A stretch of 64,000 bases of DNA from NCBI RefSeq assembly GCF_000247695.1, contig NW_004624781.1:5632118-5696117 (forward strand), read 5' to 3'. Each line of letters starts with the position of its first letter. Position 1 is the stretch's first letter. A model generated the notes under the pieces. It was given only the letters and a program-made list of their open reading frames with translations. It ran no database searches and was not told the origin of the DNA. Both the position numbers and the translations under genes were made by a program. This document shows, piece by piece, positions 22,750 to 33,914 of this stretch. The stretch is from Heterocephalus glaber. Lineage: Eukaryota > Chordata > Mammalia > Rodentia > Bathyergidae.

Positions 22750-24066
22750 CTTTTATCCCTAAACATATAACGCAGCCACAGGGTCACTGACCTTTATCGG
22801 CATCCTTCTGTAAGACTGGCACGGGGACAAACCAGGGATCCGTGCCATGAGAAGATGGTGGGACTGTGAGGTTGGAGATGGTGGACCCTTTGATTAATTT
22901 CTGAACATTCACCTAAATGATAATGAAAATTGTTTTCAACAGAAATTTTTGCCTTTGAAGACAGTTTTGTTCTTGTAAACAATAAATAAGATTATGAATA
23001 GTTTCATTAAGTTCTAATAAAGTAGCAATATCGGCTCCAGTTTTATTGCTCATGAGTACCCTGTGCTATTGTCTTCTGTCAGGATTTTATGTAATTTAAA
23101 ATAGTTAATTAAATCAATTAACATGTGGTGATTTCCACTATGCAAAGTCAGTATAGTAGTTAATAAGGGAACTATTAAGATTTTGTTCAATTTTAATGAC
23201 TTCAATATAAAAGTGCTAAATCTTGACATAGGAGGTTTTGAATACAGCAAAGTTTTGTACAGGAAAATTTCCCAGGAAATAAATATTAGAGTTTTGAGGT
23301 TAAAAAAATAAAATGGGAGAATCTAAACATATCAGTCAATATTAACAGGTTAAATACAAACACTGAGTAGGCTCTTATGCAGATCTCAGAAATAAAGACA
23401 TGGTGTCTAGATCAGTTACAGTAGATAATTACTTTTCCTAAAGTCATAAAAGGCTTTTATTACAGTTATGAAATATGAATTGTTTCTATTAAGTGGTTTC
23501 TAAATTTTAAAGATTATGTGCAGTTCAAATAAATCACATGTAATTGTCTAGCCCAAGTACACTATTTTTACCTTTATTAGAGGAGGTTATGAATTATCTG
23601 GGCCTCTCAGCAGGGAAAGGCAACAGTCTGGTATTTATAGACTGATTTAAATTTTCAAATCATTTTCCAAACATTAATTAATTTGCATAACTTCCAAGGG
23701 AACTAGCTAATGGTTTGCTGTTTAATAAAGAACTCAAAACAGAAAGGTCAATAGATTTGTTTTGGGTTATACAGTATACTAGATGTACCCAAATTTTTTA
23801 TTTTAAAATTAACTTGATTTTACATTGGTAAAATGTGCCACTGAACTCAGTTATACCACACCTTATTGCTTAGTAAGGCCCGGGGACCTTAAAAGGAAAA
23901 GAGAAATTTCCTTAAGTCTGAGGGGAAGAAAATCACCTTACTAATTAAGTATTTGTTGGCTGAGAAATACCTGTGTGAATAAAATGTTAGGGCTCCCACT
24001 GGCAGGATGTGGTACTGAGGGGAAACAATAAAGCAGTGCTACTGTCTTCTATATAAAGCAATATAT
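22750..24066. other. Unassigned AT-rich DNA
   Basis: No gene or named repeat was recognised. Confidence 0.5.
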
Positions 24067-24069
24067 ATA

Positions 24070-24120
24070 CTGGGGATTGAACTCAGGGTCTTATGTATGC
24101 CTGGTAAGTGTTCTGCACTA
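24070..24120 (-). repeat. Old ID-related SINE fragment, antisense
   Basis: actggggattgaactcaggg is the minus-strand 3' part of an ID-like SINE, followed by 'tgcctggtaagtgttctgca'. The head portion is lost. Confidence 0.55.
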
Positions 24121-24124
24121 GTAT

Positions 24125-25138
24125 TCTAAAATACTAGAAATAGTATTTTAATAGGAAAGAGTAGACAGGAAGTACAGTCTGTTTCCTTCCAGGTGAGTTG
24201 GAAGGGGAAAGGGAAGGGGAGGCCGTACCAGCCTTGCCTTGATGAGAGTGTGAACTCATGCAATGTAATCATTATGGGACTCCAGTCTTGCTGATATGCC
24301 CTGGTGGCTTTTGTCATCCTCAGCTCTCCTCTCCCCACCTCTCTTCTAGATACAAGTACTTCCAGGAGCTCCTCCTCATTGGGTAGGCTGAGGTAATCAC
24401 CCTAAGTGCTGTACTCCAGATATGCAGTATCAAGAAGGGTAGGGTCTCCACTGTCTGATTGATATCAGGGTCAGTGAGGCAAAGGCAAATTGAAAGGAGA
24501 CAGAAGGATTCCACTTAAATAAAATTGTCACACACTATGAAGATATAAAATATAGCCTTGGCAGTTTGGGGGCATGGAGCATAATTTATCTGGATTTTCT
24601 GAAAGCCTTTGATAAAGAACACCTGGCAACTGGCTCTTGAAAGCTAAAGCAGCAGGATCCAACCTAAAGCATAATGTAAAGAATGACACAAAGGAGAGGA
24701 TGGAAAGCAGGTGACATTCAGATTCTGTCATTCAGTCTGCACATTCACAATGATGTTTTAATTCTTTAATTGCTTCAATCAAAACAGTGCAAAAGCCAGA
24801 CTGAAGAAATATGCTGAAAAGGCAGTGAGGGGTGTGTAGGGACATACAGGGGAGGGTTATGGTTTACAGAAATAAAATCCCTCAGACAGTGTCACTAGCT
24901 ACGAAGCACCACCCACTCTGCTGTTCCTCTCCCATGGAAAGGTAACCATCCCTGCACACACTTGGTTGGAGGGAGAAGGAATTGCCATAACCTTCAGTAT
25001 TTACTGAGCACTTCCTATGTAACACTAACTTTAATACAATGAGCATTAAATTTGATGAGCAGTGGAAGAGCTAAGGGCTATGGTTGTGCAGAAGAGGGAG
25101 TAATTAACTCTGCCTGCTGGTATTGGAGAAGACTTTGC
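24125..25138. other. Unassigned non-coding DNA
   Basis: No gene was found. A short phrase at 24,998-25,020 (tatttactgagcacttccta) may be an L2-like scrap. Confidence 0.45.
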
Positions 25139-25140
25139 AG

Positions 25141-25316
25141 CGACTCTCAACCCTGAATGTATATTAGGCTCACTAAGGGAGTCTTTAAAAATACTGCTGC
25201 CTGGGCCCCAACCCTGGACAATTAAATCAGAATAGCTCAGCTGAGGCCTGGACCTCAGTATTTTTTAAAGGCCCCTATGTGATTCTGATATGCAGCTGAG
25301 TTTGAGATGCACTGCA
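25141..25316 (+). mobile_element. MER5A non-autonomous hAT-Charlie element
   Basis: It starts with gactctcaaccctgaatgta and ends with 'gcagctgagtttgagatgca', which are approximate inverted termini. The middle has 'gcctgggccccaaccctgga' and 'ttaaatcagaatagctcagc', then 'tattttttaaaggcccctatgtgattctgat'. The order and length match MER5A closely. Confidence 0.85.
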
Positions 25317-25319
25317 GCA

Positions 25320-26350
25320 AATGATATTTAAATTGTATCTTAAAGGAAGCATTGAGTTACAGTAGGTGGAGAAGAGGACGAAATTATAGGTAGAAAGAAT
25401 GATGGCAACAGAGTAAAACAGAATTCTGACAGGTGAAGAGTGAGGAGTTCTATGTGGCTGGACAAATGTGTATATATCAAAAGGAAGGAGAGGTGAAGAG
25501 ACTGGAAAGGTGGGTTGAGAGAAAAGCAAGTTTAAGAAGCCAGCTTTACAAATGTGCTGACTCACCGGCTAACTATTTCAAATATCATCTGCTTCTGGCT
25601 TCTCTTTTATGCTATGCTTTATATTGTATTTTATGTGAGAACCATGTAGTTTGTATATGATAGGAAATACCACACAATAATATAATACAAACTATCAGAT
25701 TAGAAAATAATTATAAATAGAACCATGATCTTTATATCTACTTCTTCATTACTATTTGCAGAACTGTAATTCAGAACTTTATCACTTTATGCCTAAATCT
25801 TATATAGCTTAATTTTTTTTGAAAATTTAAAAACATAGAAAAGCTTAAAGAATAAAACAGCAATCATAGTCTCATCTGCCAGAATTAACCATCATCAATA
25901 TTTTGGTATATTTGGTTCCAATATATAAAAAAAAACGTTCTATTATATTATTCTGGTACAGCTGATATACACTTCATTATAAAGATTCCAAACAATGCAG
26001 AAACACACAAAGCTGACAGTTTAAGAAACCATGCAAATAGCATTTGGAGATCCATCATCCTTGATATCTTTTGAATGACTGTACATCAGTGTATAAAAAT
26101 AGGATTTACATTACATTATTAAATTTAATTTGACATGAACTTAATAGGAGCAAAAAGGCCTGAATTAAATTCAACAAATTATTAAACCTTGAATAAATAT
26201 TTCTTTACTACAAGGTTCCTCTGCACTAAAAATATTTCTCTCCCCAGGCTGGTAAATTTTCCTTAAAGGACCAGTAGTAAATATTTCAGGCATGTGGGCT
26301 CTATGTAACTGGAAAGTGACATGGCAAATAGTTACACAAATGCATGGAGC
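25320..26350. other. Unassigned AT-rich DNA, with a possible L1 3' UTR scrap
   Basis: Around 25,810-25,935 the text 'aaagcttaaagaataaaaca', 'gccagaattaaccatcatca' and 'atattttggtatatttggtt' resembles an antisense old L1 3' UTR. The rest is unassigned. Confidence 0.35.
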
Positions 26351-26352
26351 CA

Positions 26353-26691
26353 TGTGCTAGAGTCCGAATGTCTGTTTCCCAAATTCATATGTTGAAACCT
26401 GCTCTCCAATGAGATGATATTAGGAGGCGGGGCATTTGGGAGGTGATTAGGTCACAAGGGCTTAGTGTCTTTATAAACCAGGCCCAGTGAGCTGCCTTGT
26501 CCTCTTCACCACATAAGGACACAATGAAAAGAAGCCATCTATGAACCAGAAAGCGGACCCTCACTGGGCACTGAATCATAGGGCTTTGATTTTGGACTTC
26601 CGGTCTGCAGAACTATAGGAAATAAATTTCTCTTGTTGCAAGCCACCCAGCTCATGGCATTTTGTTACAGTAGGCTGAATTCACTAAGGCA
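26353..26691 (+). mobile_element. Ancient mammalian solo LTR
   Basis: 'caaattcatatgttgaaacc', 'ggaggcggggcatttgggag', 'gaagccatctatgaaccaga' and 'tgcagaactataggaaataa' occur in the order of a well-known mammal-wide LTR. aataaa precedes 'gccacccagctcatggcatt'. I could not fix the subfamily name. The class III assignment is by resemblance. Confidence 0.7.
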
Positions 26692-26694
26692 TTG

Positions 26695-27344
26695 TGTTGC
26701 AGTGAAACTGTATTTACAAAAACAGGAGGTCAGCCCTCAGGTGGTAATTTGTGGACCTCTGTTGCACGGTTATGTAAAGGTAATTATGAAAAAACATTTA
26801 GACTTTTTTAACATGTGCTTTTGTTATGGATGGTACATCTTGGCTTCAAAAGGTGAGAATAGAGTTCTCTTGCGAGTCCCATCTCCTCTCCCTCACCTCC
26901 CAAGTTTGGATTAATATTTTTACATTGTCTAGATTTATAGTATTCACATTCTATTTTGGTACTATAATTGCTGTAACTATTTATTTCTACATGTAAATGT
27001 ATCCAGAGGCTACCAATAGTCCTTTTGTTGTAGCTTCTCTAGGTTCGAGTTCTTATTTTGATTGATTTCTTAACAGGCTAGCTTTGGTTATTAAACAGTT
27101 TTTTTTTCCCCAGCAAGTGTTCATAAGTACTTTACTAGCCTTTGTACTTGAATTACATCTGGGGTCATCCTTTCTGTTCTTAAAACTTTGTAAACACCAC
27201 ACCATTGTCTTCTATGATGAATACTGTGAAATCTGATGCCTGCCTGATTTATCCTTTGTAGGTGATTTTTTTCCTTGTCTAGATGTCTAAAACATTCGTT
27301 GTCTTTGAATTCAGGTTATTAACTATGAAATAATATACGTTAAA
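26695..27344. other. Unassigned DNA, perhaps old L1 antisense
   Basis: No gene was found. T-rich phrases at 27,000-27,330 have the general look of a decayed antisense L1, without clear alignment. Confidence 0.35.
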
Positions 27345-27346
27345 TA

Positions 27347-27870
27347 CAGTGATACCTCAGTTGTCAAATGGCTCCAAACTCGAACTTGCCACTACTCGAA
27401 CAGCAAAGTTTGAAAAAACATTTGCTCAGTGTTTTGTAACTTTGCTTGATAGTCTGTCTGAAAATCTGACTTGAAAAAACCTGTACTGGCTGAGAGTTAG
27501 TCACGGGTCATAGGCACAGCTATCACCCAGACAACATAAAGTGCTGTGTTAGTGCGTTAAAACACTCATTATTGTGGTTTTTGCACTTTATTTGCATAAA
27601 ATATCATAACCATGGCTCCAAAGAAAGTTAGTGAAACCAGCAGTAAAGATAAGAGGAAAACTGTGAGAATCATGATAGCGTTAAGAAGAAATCATTGTAA
27701 AATTTATCAAAGTCCTGGAAAAATGAATTTATAAGTGTAATTTTTGGGCCTCAGAACCAATTACTTGGTTTTCTATTATTCTTATGAGAAAAATATGTTC
27801 AGTTCTCAAGCTTTTCAGTGTTTGAGCATGAATTTGAAATGAATTGAGTTTCATAACCAAGGTATCACTG
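27347..27870 (+). mobile_element. Tigger-type Tc1/mariner DNA transposon, internally deleted
   Basis: The termini are inverted: cagtgatacctcagtt at the left and aaccaaggtatcactg at the right. A TA dinucleotide lies directly outside each end (27,345-27,346 and 27,871-27,872), which is the duplication expected for this superfamily. At 524 bp it is far shorter than an autonomous Tigger of roughly 2.5 kb. Only the left end, the start of the transposase frame and the right end remain. Confidence 0.88.
27612..27734 (+). pseudogene. Tigger transposase N-terminus, truncated
   Basis: An ATG in context accatgg opens a 40-residue frame beginning MAPKKVSETSSKDKRK, like the basic start of Tigger/pogo transposases. 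It ends at TAA soon after the internal deletion. There is no helix-turn-helix domain or DDE catalytic domain. Confidence 0.7.
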
Positions 27871-27874
27871 TATT

Positions 27875-28122
27875 CTAAATCAAAGTTTTCTGAAATTCAG
27901 TGTTTTCTTTCCATCTGGTGGCTCAGTTCTTCACTTTGGAAAATTTTTTCTTACATTTTATCAATGAATATATCTTTTTTTTCATTTTCTGAGTACTCTG
28001 TTTAGGAACATCAAATATCCTTAAACTTTGGCTCATCTTTATCTTTCATATGGTGGTAGCTAGTTATTAATTCTCTATAGCAGGGTTTGTTTTAGAATAC
28101 AGCATTCTAGTTTTAGCTGAAT
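27875..28122. other. Unassigned T-rich DNA
   Basis: This sits between the Tigger remnant and the MaLR element. It may belong to an old antisense L1 but cannot be assigned firmly. Confidence 0.35.
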
Positions 28123-28127
28123 ACATA

Positions 28128-28469
28128 TGTTATAGTTTAGATCTAAAATGGCTCCAACAGCGTCATGTGTTTGGAAGGTGATTGGATTATGGGAGTACAA
28201 CTTGCCGTGAGGAGGAAGGGTCTCCTATTGGAAGAGGCAGGTCCCTGTGAGTGTGCCCTGGAAGAGTCTATCTCCCTTCCCAGCTCCTCCCTTGATTCTC
28301 TGCTTCCTGTTCACAATGCCATGAGCAGCTCTTCTCCACCAGGTCCCTCTGCCATGCCATCCTGCTCTGGAGCCAGCCAAGTATGGACTGAAACATGAGC
28401 CAAAATAAATATCTCCTTTCTTAAATTGTGGATGTCAGATATTATGTCTTAGCAATGAAGAAAGTGACA
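28128..28469 (+). repeat. 5' LTR of the MaLR element
   Basis: It runs from tgttatagtttagatctaaa to 'gaagaaagtgaca'. It includes 'agccaagtatggactgaaac' and the polyadenylation signal in 'ccaaaataaatatctcc'. Confidence 0.88.
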
Positions 28470-29962
28470 AAGATTTTGATATCAAGAGTAGAGTCATTGT
28501 TCTGACTGTGCCTGACAATGTGGTTCAGAAGTCTTTGGAACTGGTTCACAGGGGGAGTTTGGAAAGCTTTAAAGAAGCCAGCTGGAGAAGCAATCCTAGA
28601 ATGCTATAAGCCAAGCTTGATGGGAGATTCTTGTCAGAGCTCAGAAGATCAGAGTGCTGCTAGAAATGCAGATGATAAAGACCAACCTCAAGTTTTAGTT
28701 GGGAACAAGGATTCCATGGACAGTTGCACTCCAGGGCCGTGTGTGTTATGCAGTGGCAAAAAAAAAATTTGTTTACATTTAGTTAATGTCCTGAGATTTT
28801 GTGGGAGACTGAGATTAAGGGCAGTAGACTAATCTGGCAGAGAAAATTTCAAGGCAGCTCAACATTTGGGTTGTAACATGGGTCTACTGGGGGGCTTTTA
28901 GCCAGCTCTACATTGAGAATCAAGAGCAAACAGCACAGTGGAGTGATTTTAAAAGGTTTGAGTTTCACCAGAAATGAAATATCTTTAAAATTGAGCCCTG
29001 TAAAGTTGGAACAGAGGAGAGCTTGGTGCTGAAAAGATTTGTATTCAAAAGAAGCCAAGTCCTTTACATTAGGACAATACAAAGGATGCCTCAAGAGCAT
29101 GGGAGGAATCTGAAAGATGCAACCCATCACAGACTCAGGGGTGCATAAATGAAAGACTGGCTGGAGAAGAGAGCCCCAGGGCACCCTGCTTGAGGAAGAC
29201 CACCTAGTAAATTGGCTTACTGGGATGCTGTTTACGGTGCTCAGCCATCTAGGCACTCAGACCCTTACAGCCACGATGCCAAAAGGGCCTGATTACTGCT
29301 AGAACTGCCAACAGATCTTGACATCAATCATGTGGTGAGGACTTTATGGGTACACAGAATGCAAGAGTTGTGGAATTGTGGAGGCTTCCAACCAGATTTC
29401 AAAAGGCCTGCAAGGCCAGGCAGTGTGCCCTTTTGTAAAGCTGTGAGAGTGAAACCAAGAGTTCAGGGGAGACCCCAGAAAGTTGGAGAAGCCACAAAAA
29501 AGGAATATATGAAGAAAGCTGGAGGCAGTGAGCAAAGCCAGCCCAAACGCGAAGTCATAAGGGCTACAACCACTGGCAATGCTGTAAGGGAAGGGCTGTC
29601 TAAGCCATTTGAAGTTCACTTCTCTCCTCAGCTTACTCTGAGTGCAAAACACAGAGCTACAGGATTTAATGTTTGCCCTGCTGGGTTTTGGTCTTGCTTT
29701 GGTCCCACTCCTTTCTATCTTCCTATTTCTCACTTTTGGAATGGGGATGTTTATCCTGTGCCATTGTAAGTTGGAAGCACTTAACTTTCTCTTTGATTTT
29801 TACAGGGCCCCACAGCTAAGAGTTTGCCTTATCTCAGGACACTTTGGACTTGAACTTTTCAGCAATGCTGGAACTGTTAAGACTTTGGCAACTCTTAGAG
29901 ATGGACTAAATGCATTTTACATAAAGAGATGCACAAGAGTCTTTTGGTGGCCAGGGGCAGAA
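28470..29962 (+). other. MaLR internal region, non-coding
   Basis: 'tctttggaactggttcacag' near the start is shared with primate MaLR interiors. The purine-rich stretch just before 29,963 (ccaggggcagaa) is the likely plus-strand primer. ORFs at 28,849-29,256 (minus), 29,332-29,769 (plus) and 29,344-29,733 (minus) are without recognisable retroviral motifs. Confidence 0.75.
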
Positions 29963-30305
29963 TGTTATGGCTTAGATCTAAAATGGCCCCCAAAGCCTCA
30001 TGTGTTTGGAAGGTGATTGGATTATGGAGCTGATAGTTGACTTTCTGTGAAGAGGTAGAGTCTGTTCAGAAGAGGCAGGTGACTGTGGGAGTGAAGGGTA
30101 TATGGAAGGGTATATCTCCCTACCCAGATCCTCCCTCAACTCTCCACTTTCTGTCTGCCCTGCCATGAGCAGCTCTCTTCTCCATGCCCTCTGCTATGCT
30201 ATCCTGCATTGGAGGCAGCCGACTATGGACTGAAATGTGAACATCTCCTTCCTTAAGTTGTGGATGTTGGGTATTGTGTCAACAACGAAGAAAATGTCTA
30301 AGACA
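29963..30305 (+). repeat. 3' LTR of the MaLR element
   Basis: It runs from tgttatggcttagatctaaa to 'gtctaagaca' and aligns by eye with the 5' LTR, with scattered substitutions and small indels. Its copy of the AATAAA region is missing: after 'gactgaaatgtgaac' it goes straight to 'atctccttcc'. Confidence 0.88.
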
Positions 30306-30310
30306 ACATG

Positions 30311-30690
30311 ACTATCCAGTTATAGTCTACATTTCTCAGGAGCCATTGTGATTAACTGTGGACACCTGACCAATTCAAGCCAATGAGATGTGAGAGGACC
30401 TCTGAGCCAACTCTGACAGGGTGGGCCCTAGACTATCTTTATCCTTCCCATGGGCTAAAATGTGGGTGTGGAGAAGAGCCAGCTTCCACTATTCTAGTAA
30501 GATTGTTCTTTAGCTACTGAAACAAGGAGCGGCTACAGCAGGATAGAAGGAGCCACATCTTGGATGGCCACATGGAGCAGGGTTGTCCTCCTAGACTTAG
30601 AGCTCTCATTTGTGTACTGTTTTGTGAGAGGGAAATAAACTTATTGAAGTCAGTGTAGCTCTTGGATTTGTTACAACAGTGTAGTGTGTA
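30311..30690 (+). mobile_element. Probable old LTR
   Basis: The segment 'tgattaactgtggacacctg' through 'gggaaataaacttattgaag' and 'tggatttgttacaacag' has the U3, polyadenylation signal and terminal layout of an old mammalian LTR, and it abuts the MaLR insertion. The family is not assigned. Confidence 0.4.
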
Positions 30691-30694
30691 CCAA

Positions 30695-31335
30695 ATTAAT
30701 ATGTGTATCTATCAGCTTCTACTTAATTTCCTTTGTCTTTTTCCTCAGTGTTTACTGTGCTTACAGTCTTTTATCTACATTAATACTTCAGTATTCAGCA
30801 GTGTCTGCTCTTTCTATTTATAGTTTATTTATTACTTCCATAAAATATTTTGGTATTCAATTTGTTTCCCTACATCTGCAATCTCCCTTTTTATCTCATT
30901 CTACTTTATCATCTCATGTTTGAACTTTAATTTATATTCTTATCAAGCTGTGCAATTATGGGAAGAGATTGTGAAAAAATTCTTTCTATTCTCGAGTTAT
31001 GATTTTTTTAGATTCTATCTTTCGCAGCCCAAGACTCTCCCTCCCCTTTTGCCCCGCCTCCCCTTGATCTCTTTTGTTAGCAGTGAGTGAGATACTGATG
31101 TGGAGGAGATTCACTGATCACAGTAAATCAGCATAGTGACCCTATCCTTCCTCTCCTCCTTGTGCATCCCTGGGCAGCTCATTCAAACATTCTACTCACT
31201 CTCCTGCCATTTCTCCTCCCCTATTATCTGGTACCAGTGTGTTTTCCCTCCCAGCAATGTGTGAGAACCTGAAGGATTTGCTGGGGGGAAGTGTTGGCTG
31301 ATGAAGTGTGTAACCTTTGCAAAAATATTTAGGCT
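30695..31335. other. Unassigned non-coding DNA
   Basis: No gene or named repeat was recognised. Confidence 0.5.
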
Positions 31336-31336
31336 A

Positions 31337-31495
31337 GCCAGGTGTGGTGGTGCATGTCCATAATCCTAGCACTCTGGGATGCTGAAGCAGGAGGATCATC
31401 ATGTTCAAGCCCACTCTGGGCAACTTAGCAATTTAGTAAGACCCTGTCTCAAAAGAAAATATAGCTCAGTACTGAAAAGGGGGGGAAAAAAAAGA
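31337..31495 (+). repeat. B1-ID dimeric SINE
   Basis: The B1-like left half is gccaggtgtggtggtgcatg, then 'gctgaagcaggaggatcatc', then 'agaccctgtctcaaaa'. The short ID-like right half is 'atagctcagtactgaa', followed by an A-rich tail. It is the plus-strand arm of an inverted pair. Confidence 0.85.
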
Positions 31496-31533
31496 CTTCT
31501 CTATGTCTTGAGTTGTTGTTGTTTGTTGTTGCT

Positions 31534-31712
31534 TGGTACTAGAAATTGAACTCAGGACCTTCACACTGAGATACATCCCCACCCCACCCCATTTTTTGAG
31601 ACAAAGTCTTGCTAAGCCATTAAGTTGCCATTAAAGTGGGCTTGAACTTGCAACCCTTCTGCTTCAGCCTCCCTGAGTGCTAGGAATACAGGCATGCACC
31701 ATGTGCTTGGCC
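31534..31712 (-). repeat. B1-ID dimeric SINE, antisense
   Basis: The ID-like end reads tggtactagaaattgaactc, then 'gagacaaagtcttgctaagc', and it finishes with 'gcatgcaccatgtgcttggc'. It forms an inverted repeat with the copy at 31,337-31,495, with a spacer of about 40 bp. Confidence 0.85.
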
Positions 31713-31714
31713 TT

Positions 31715-32255
31715 CCTGAGATTTTGATAAATAGTAGATTAGAATTTGCTCCCCGTAGCTGAGGATGAGATCATCCTTCCCTACCCTCAACCCTAAGGCC
31801 TCTGGAACCTTTTGGTGGAGACTTAAAGGTTTCGCTTCTCTTGGGAAGAATCAGACACATTGTTTACTTTCCAAGTTCATCTGTTTCTTCCAAGTCTCTT
31901 TAGTCAGGAAAAAACAAATTTTAAAGGATGTCTGCTTGATGGCCTTCTCTCCAGATTTTGTAGTATTTTTGAGAATTTTAATAAATTGATAATTTGCTAG
32001 TACTTCTGGGGGATAGGAAAAGGACAGGATTGGAGCTATGCTGTTCCTTTGTACTCTGCTCCAGAATCTCCTACTTGGTGAATTTTTTAAATTGTATACA
32101 TTCTGCACAACCAGATTTACCTACCCTGCCCCAGCGCTCTTGTCTGTGTGGTTATGGATGGGGAAACTGAAGACCCGAAAGGGAAAATAACTATGACACA
32201 CTTGTAAACAGTTTCCATTTCAGAGACAGAACTAAAAACACATGGCAAGGCTTTG
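31715..32255. other. Unassigned non-coding DNA
   Basis: No gene or named repeat was recognised. Confidence 0.5.
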
Positions 32256-32257
32256 TG

Positions 32258-32585
32258 GCCAGTAAGAAACTACATTTCCCAGCCTCCCTTGGCAGCTCAT
32301 GTGGCTTTGTGCCAAGGTTCTGGCCAGCAGGATAAGAACCTGAGCTGATTGGAATACAGACATGATGGTGGGAGCTGAGCAGCCATGTTGGATCTCAACA
32401 TGGAAAGCTGACCGTTCCGAGGATGGAGCAGTAAGAGGGAAAATGTGTGTGTACCTGACAAGGAGAACTGCATCACAGCTGCAAACTGTGCTCATGCAAA
32501 CCGTGACATGAGAAATCACTAAAGTTTGTCACGTTTAATTATTGTGATGTGTTACAGTGGTTGACCTCATATCCTAAATGATATA
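32258..32585 (+). mobile_element. Probable old MLT-like LTR
   Basis: 'actacatttcccagcctccc', 'tgccaaggttctggccagca', 'gagctgagcagccatgttgg' and 'tgtgatgtgttacagtggtt' match the order of an old mammal-wide LTR of the class III/MLT kind. The subfamily is not assigned. Confidence 0.5.
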
Positions 32586-32589
32586 GGGT

Positions 32590-32930
32590 ATTTTTATTTA
32601 CTCAAATGGTGCCTCTCTATGGCAACATCAGCATAAATATATCTTAAATTTTTTCAGATGACGCCAGCTTTGGGAAGAAAAGTGAAATTTTGTTTCATTT
32701 TCTAAATTTGGTGGATCTGAATTACTTCAAACATTGTGTATAAAGCAATAATTTTTTAGTACTATTTTTATAGCATGGTATTTTGAATGTGTACAATCCA
32801 ATTTCACATAAAATTTAGCCTCACTCTTTTTCCATAATGCTGTTGTGAAGAATTAGTACATTATTTAATGGAAAGCCATTAGAAACTCTGTGTGTGTGTG
32901 TAGATATTGTGCTGTTTTTGTTTCTGTTTC
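32590..32930. other. Unassigned AT-rich DNA
   Basis: Only a short (TG)n near 32,890-32,902 is notable. Confidence 0.5.
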
Positions 32931-32944
32931 TGTTACTGTTTTGT

Positions 32945-33066
32945 TTGAGATGGGATTCTCACTATGTTGCCCAGGATAGCCTCAAACTAGTGGACTCAAG
33001 CAATCCTCTTGCCTCAGCTTTCCAAGCAGCAGGTGGGGCTACAGGTGCCCACCACCACACCTAGTT
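32945..33066 (-). repeat. B1/Alu-like 7SL-derived SINE monomer, antisense
   Basis: 'gagatgggattctcactatg', 'ttgcccaggatagcctcaaa', 'caagcaatcctcttgcctca' and 'accaccacacctag' are the minus-strand order of a 7SL-derived monomer. The internal duplication of typical B1 is not evident, so it may be an older proto-B1 form. Confidence 0.7.
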
Positions 33067-33074
33067 TGTGTGTG

Positions 33075-33560
33075 TTTTCAACATAAACATGTTATGAAAA
33101 TATAGCATTTACATTTTAAAAATCACAAATCATAAGATCACCATTTGATGAATTTGTACCAAGTGAATACTATGCACAACCAGCATCCACAGTAAGCAGA
33201 GCATTACCAGTGCCCTAGAAACCTCTCTCCCAGGCACTGCCCTCACCCAGAGGTAACCACTACTCAGAATTTTAGTGTCATCTATTATTTTTGAACTTCA
33301 CACAAATGGCTCATTTCAGTATGTGTTCTCTTTATTTTTGGTACCGGGGATCGAACTCGGGTCCTTGCGCTTGCGCAGCAGGAGTCAAAACCACTGAGCT
33401 AAATCCCCAGCCCAGTATGTGTTCTCTTATATGTGCCTTTCTTCTTTCAAAATTGGTTGTGCCATGTTGTTCACAGTATGTTCATACTATGAACTTTTAC
33501 ATGTTGATTTTAAATTCTAAATATACTTATAAATGTTGCCACTGGGAATTGAACCTCCAA
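33075..33560 (-). repeat. Old L1 3' UTR, antisense, split by an ID element
   Basis: 'cacaaccagcatccacagta', 'agcattaccagtgccctaga' and 'gaggtaaccactactcagaa' followed by 'tttttgaacttcacacaaat' match the antisense 3' UTR of old L1M families. The ID element at 33,333-33,412 interrupts it. Confidence 0.6.
33333..33412 (-). repeat. ID-type SINE, antisense
   Basis: A full antisense ID with tcgaactcgggtccttgcgc. The perfect 16-bp duplication cagtatgtgttctctt is at 33,317-33,332 and 33,413-33,428. It inserted into an older L1. Confidence 0.95.
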
Positions 33561-33564
33561 TCTC

Positions 33565-33830
33565 CCACTTTTTTGCATGGCTTATAATGTTCCTTCTAGA
33601 ATGTTCTCCCTCTCTCAGATCTGTTATTAAATTCATGTCACCATTTAACAACTAGTTTAAAGGTAACCTACTTAGGAAATCAATTCTGATCTCTTCTCCC
33701 TCTAAGTCTCGGTAATTTTTTTGAATTTATTATAGTTTACCATATAATCTATTTTTATACTTTCCCAAAGGAATTACATAATTCAGAGCTCACCTAATTC
33801 TGTTTTATTACCTCATTTGAAGAAAGACTA
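33565..33830. other. Unassigned DNA
   Basis: No feature was recognised. Confidence 0.5.
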
Positions 33831-33847
33831 GAACAAAAGAATTTTTT

Positions 33848-33914
33848 GGGGGGGGTACCAGGGATCGAACTTGGGATCTTACACTTGCACAGCAGGTGCC
33901 AGAACCATGGCCCA
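33848..33914 (-). repeat. ID-type SINE with internal deletion
   Basis: A perfect 16-bp duplication, aacaaaagaatttttt, is at 33,832-33,847 and 33,915-33,930. Between the flanks the ID lacks most of the A-box segment: 'ccagaaccatggccc' replaces the usual 'accactgagctaaatcc...ggccc'. Confidence 0.9.

Larger units (their letters stand above)
28128..30305 (+). mobile_element. Complete non-autonomous ERVL-MaLR element with two LTRs
   Basis: Two LTRs of similar sequence in the same orientation (342 and 343 bp) bracket 1.49 kb of internal sequence. Flanks acata (28,123-28,127) and acatg (30,306-30,310) are a 5-bp target-site duplication with one change. The internal part starts 'gatatcaagagtagagtcat', like MaLR interiors, and has no gag, protease or pol domain. 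ORFs up to 145 codons inside it are without recognisable domains. This fits the known MaLR state, mobilised by enzymes from elsewhere. Confidence 0.88.

Noticed and set aside
29332..29769. 145-codon ORF inside the MaLR element, with an opposing 129-codon ORF
   Set aside because: MaLR interiors are non-coding. Both strands are open here and no gag, protease or pol motif is present.
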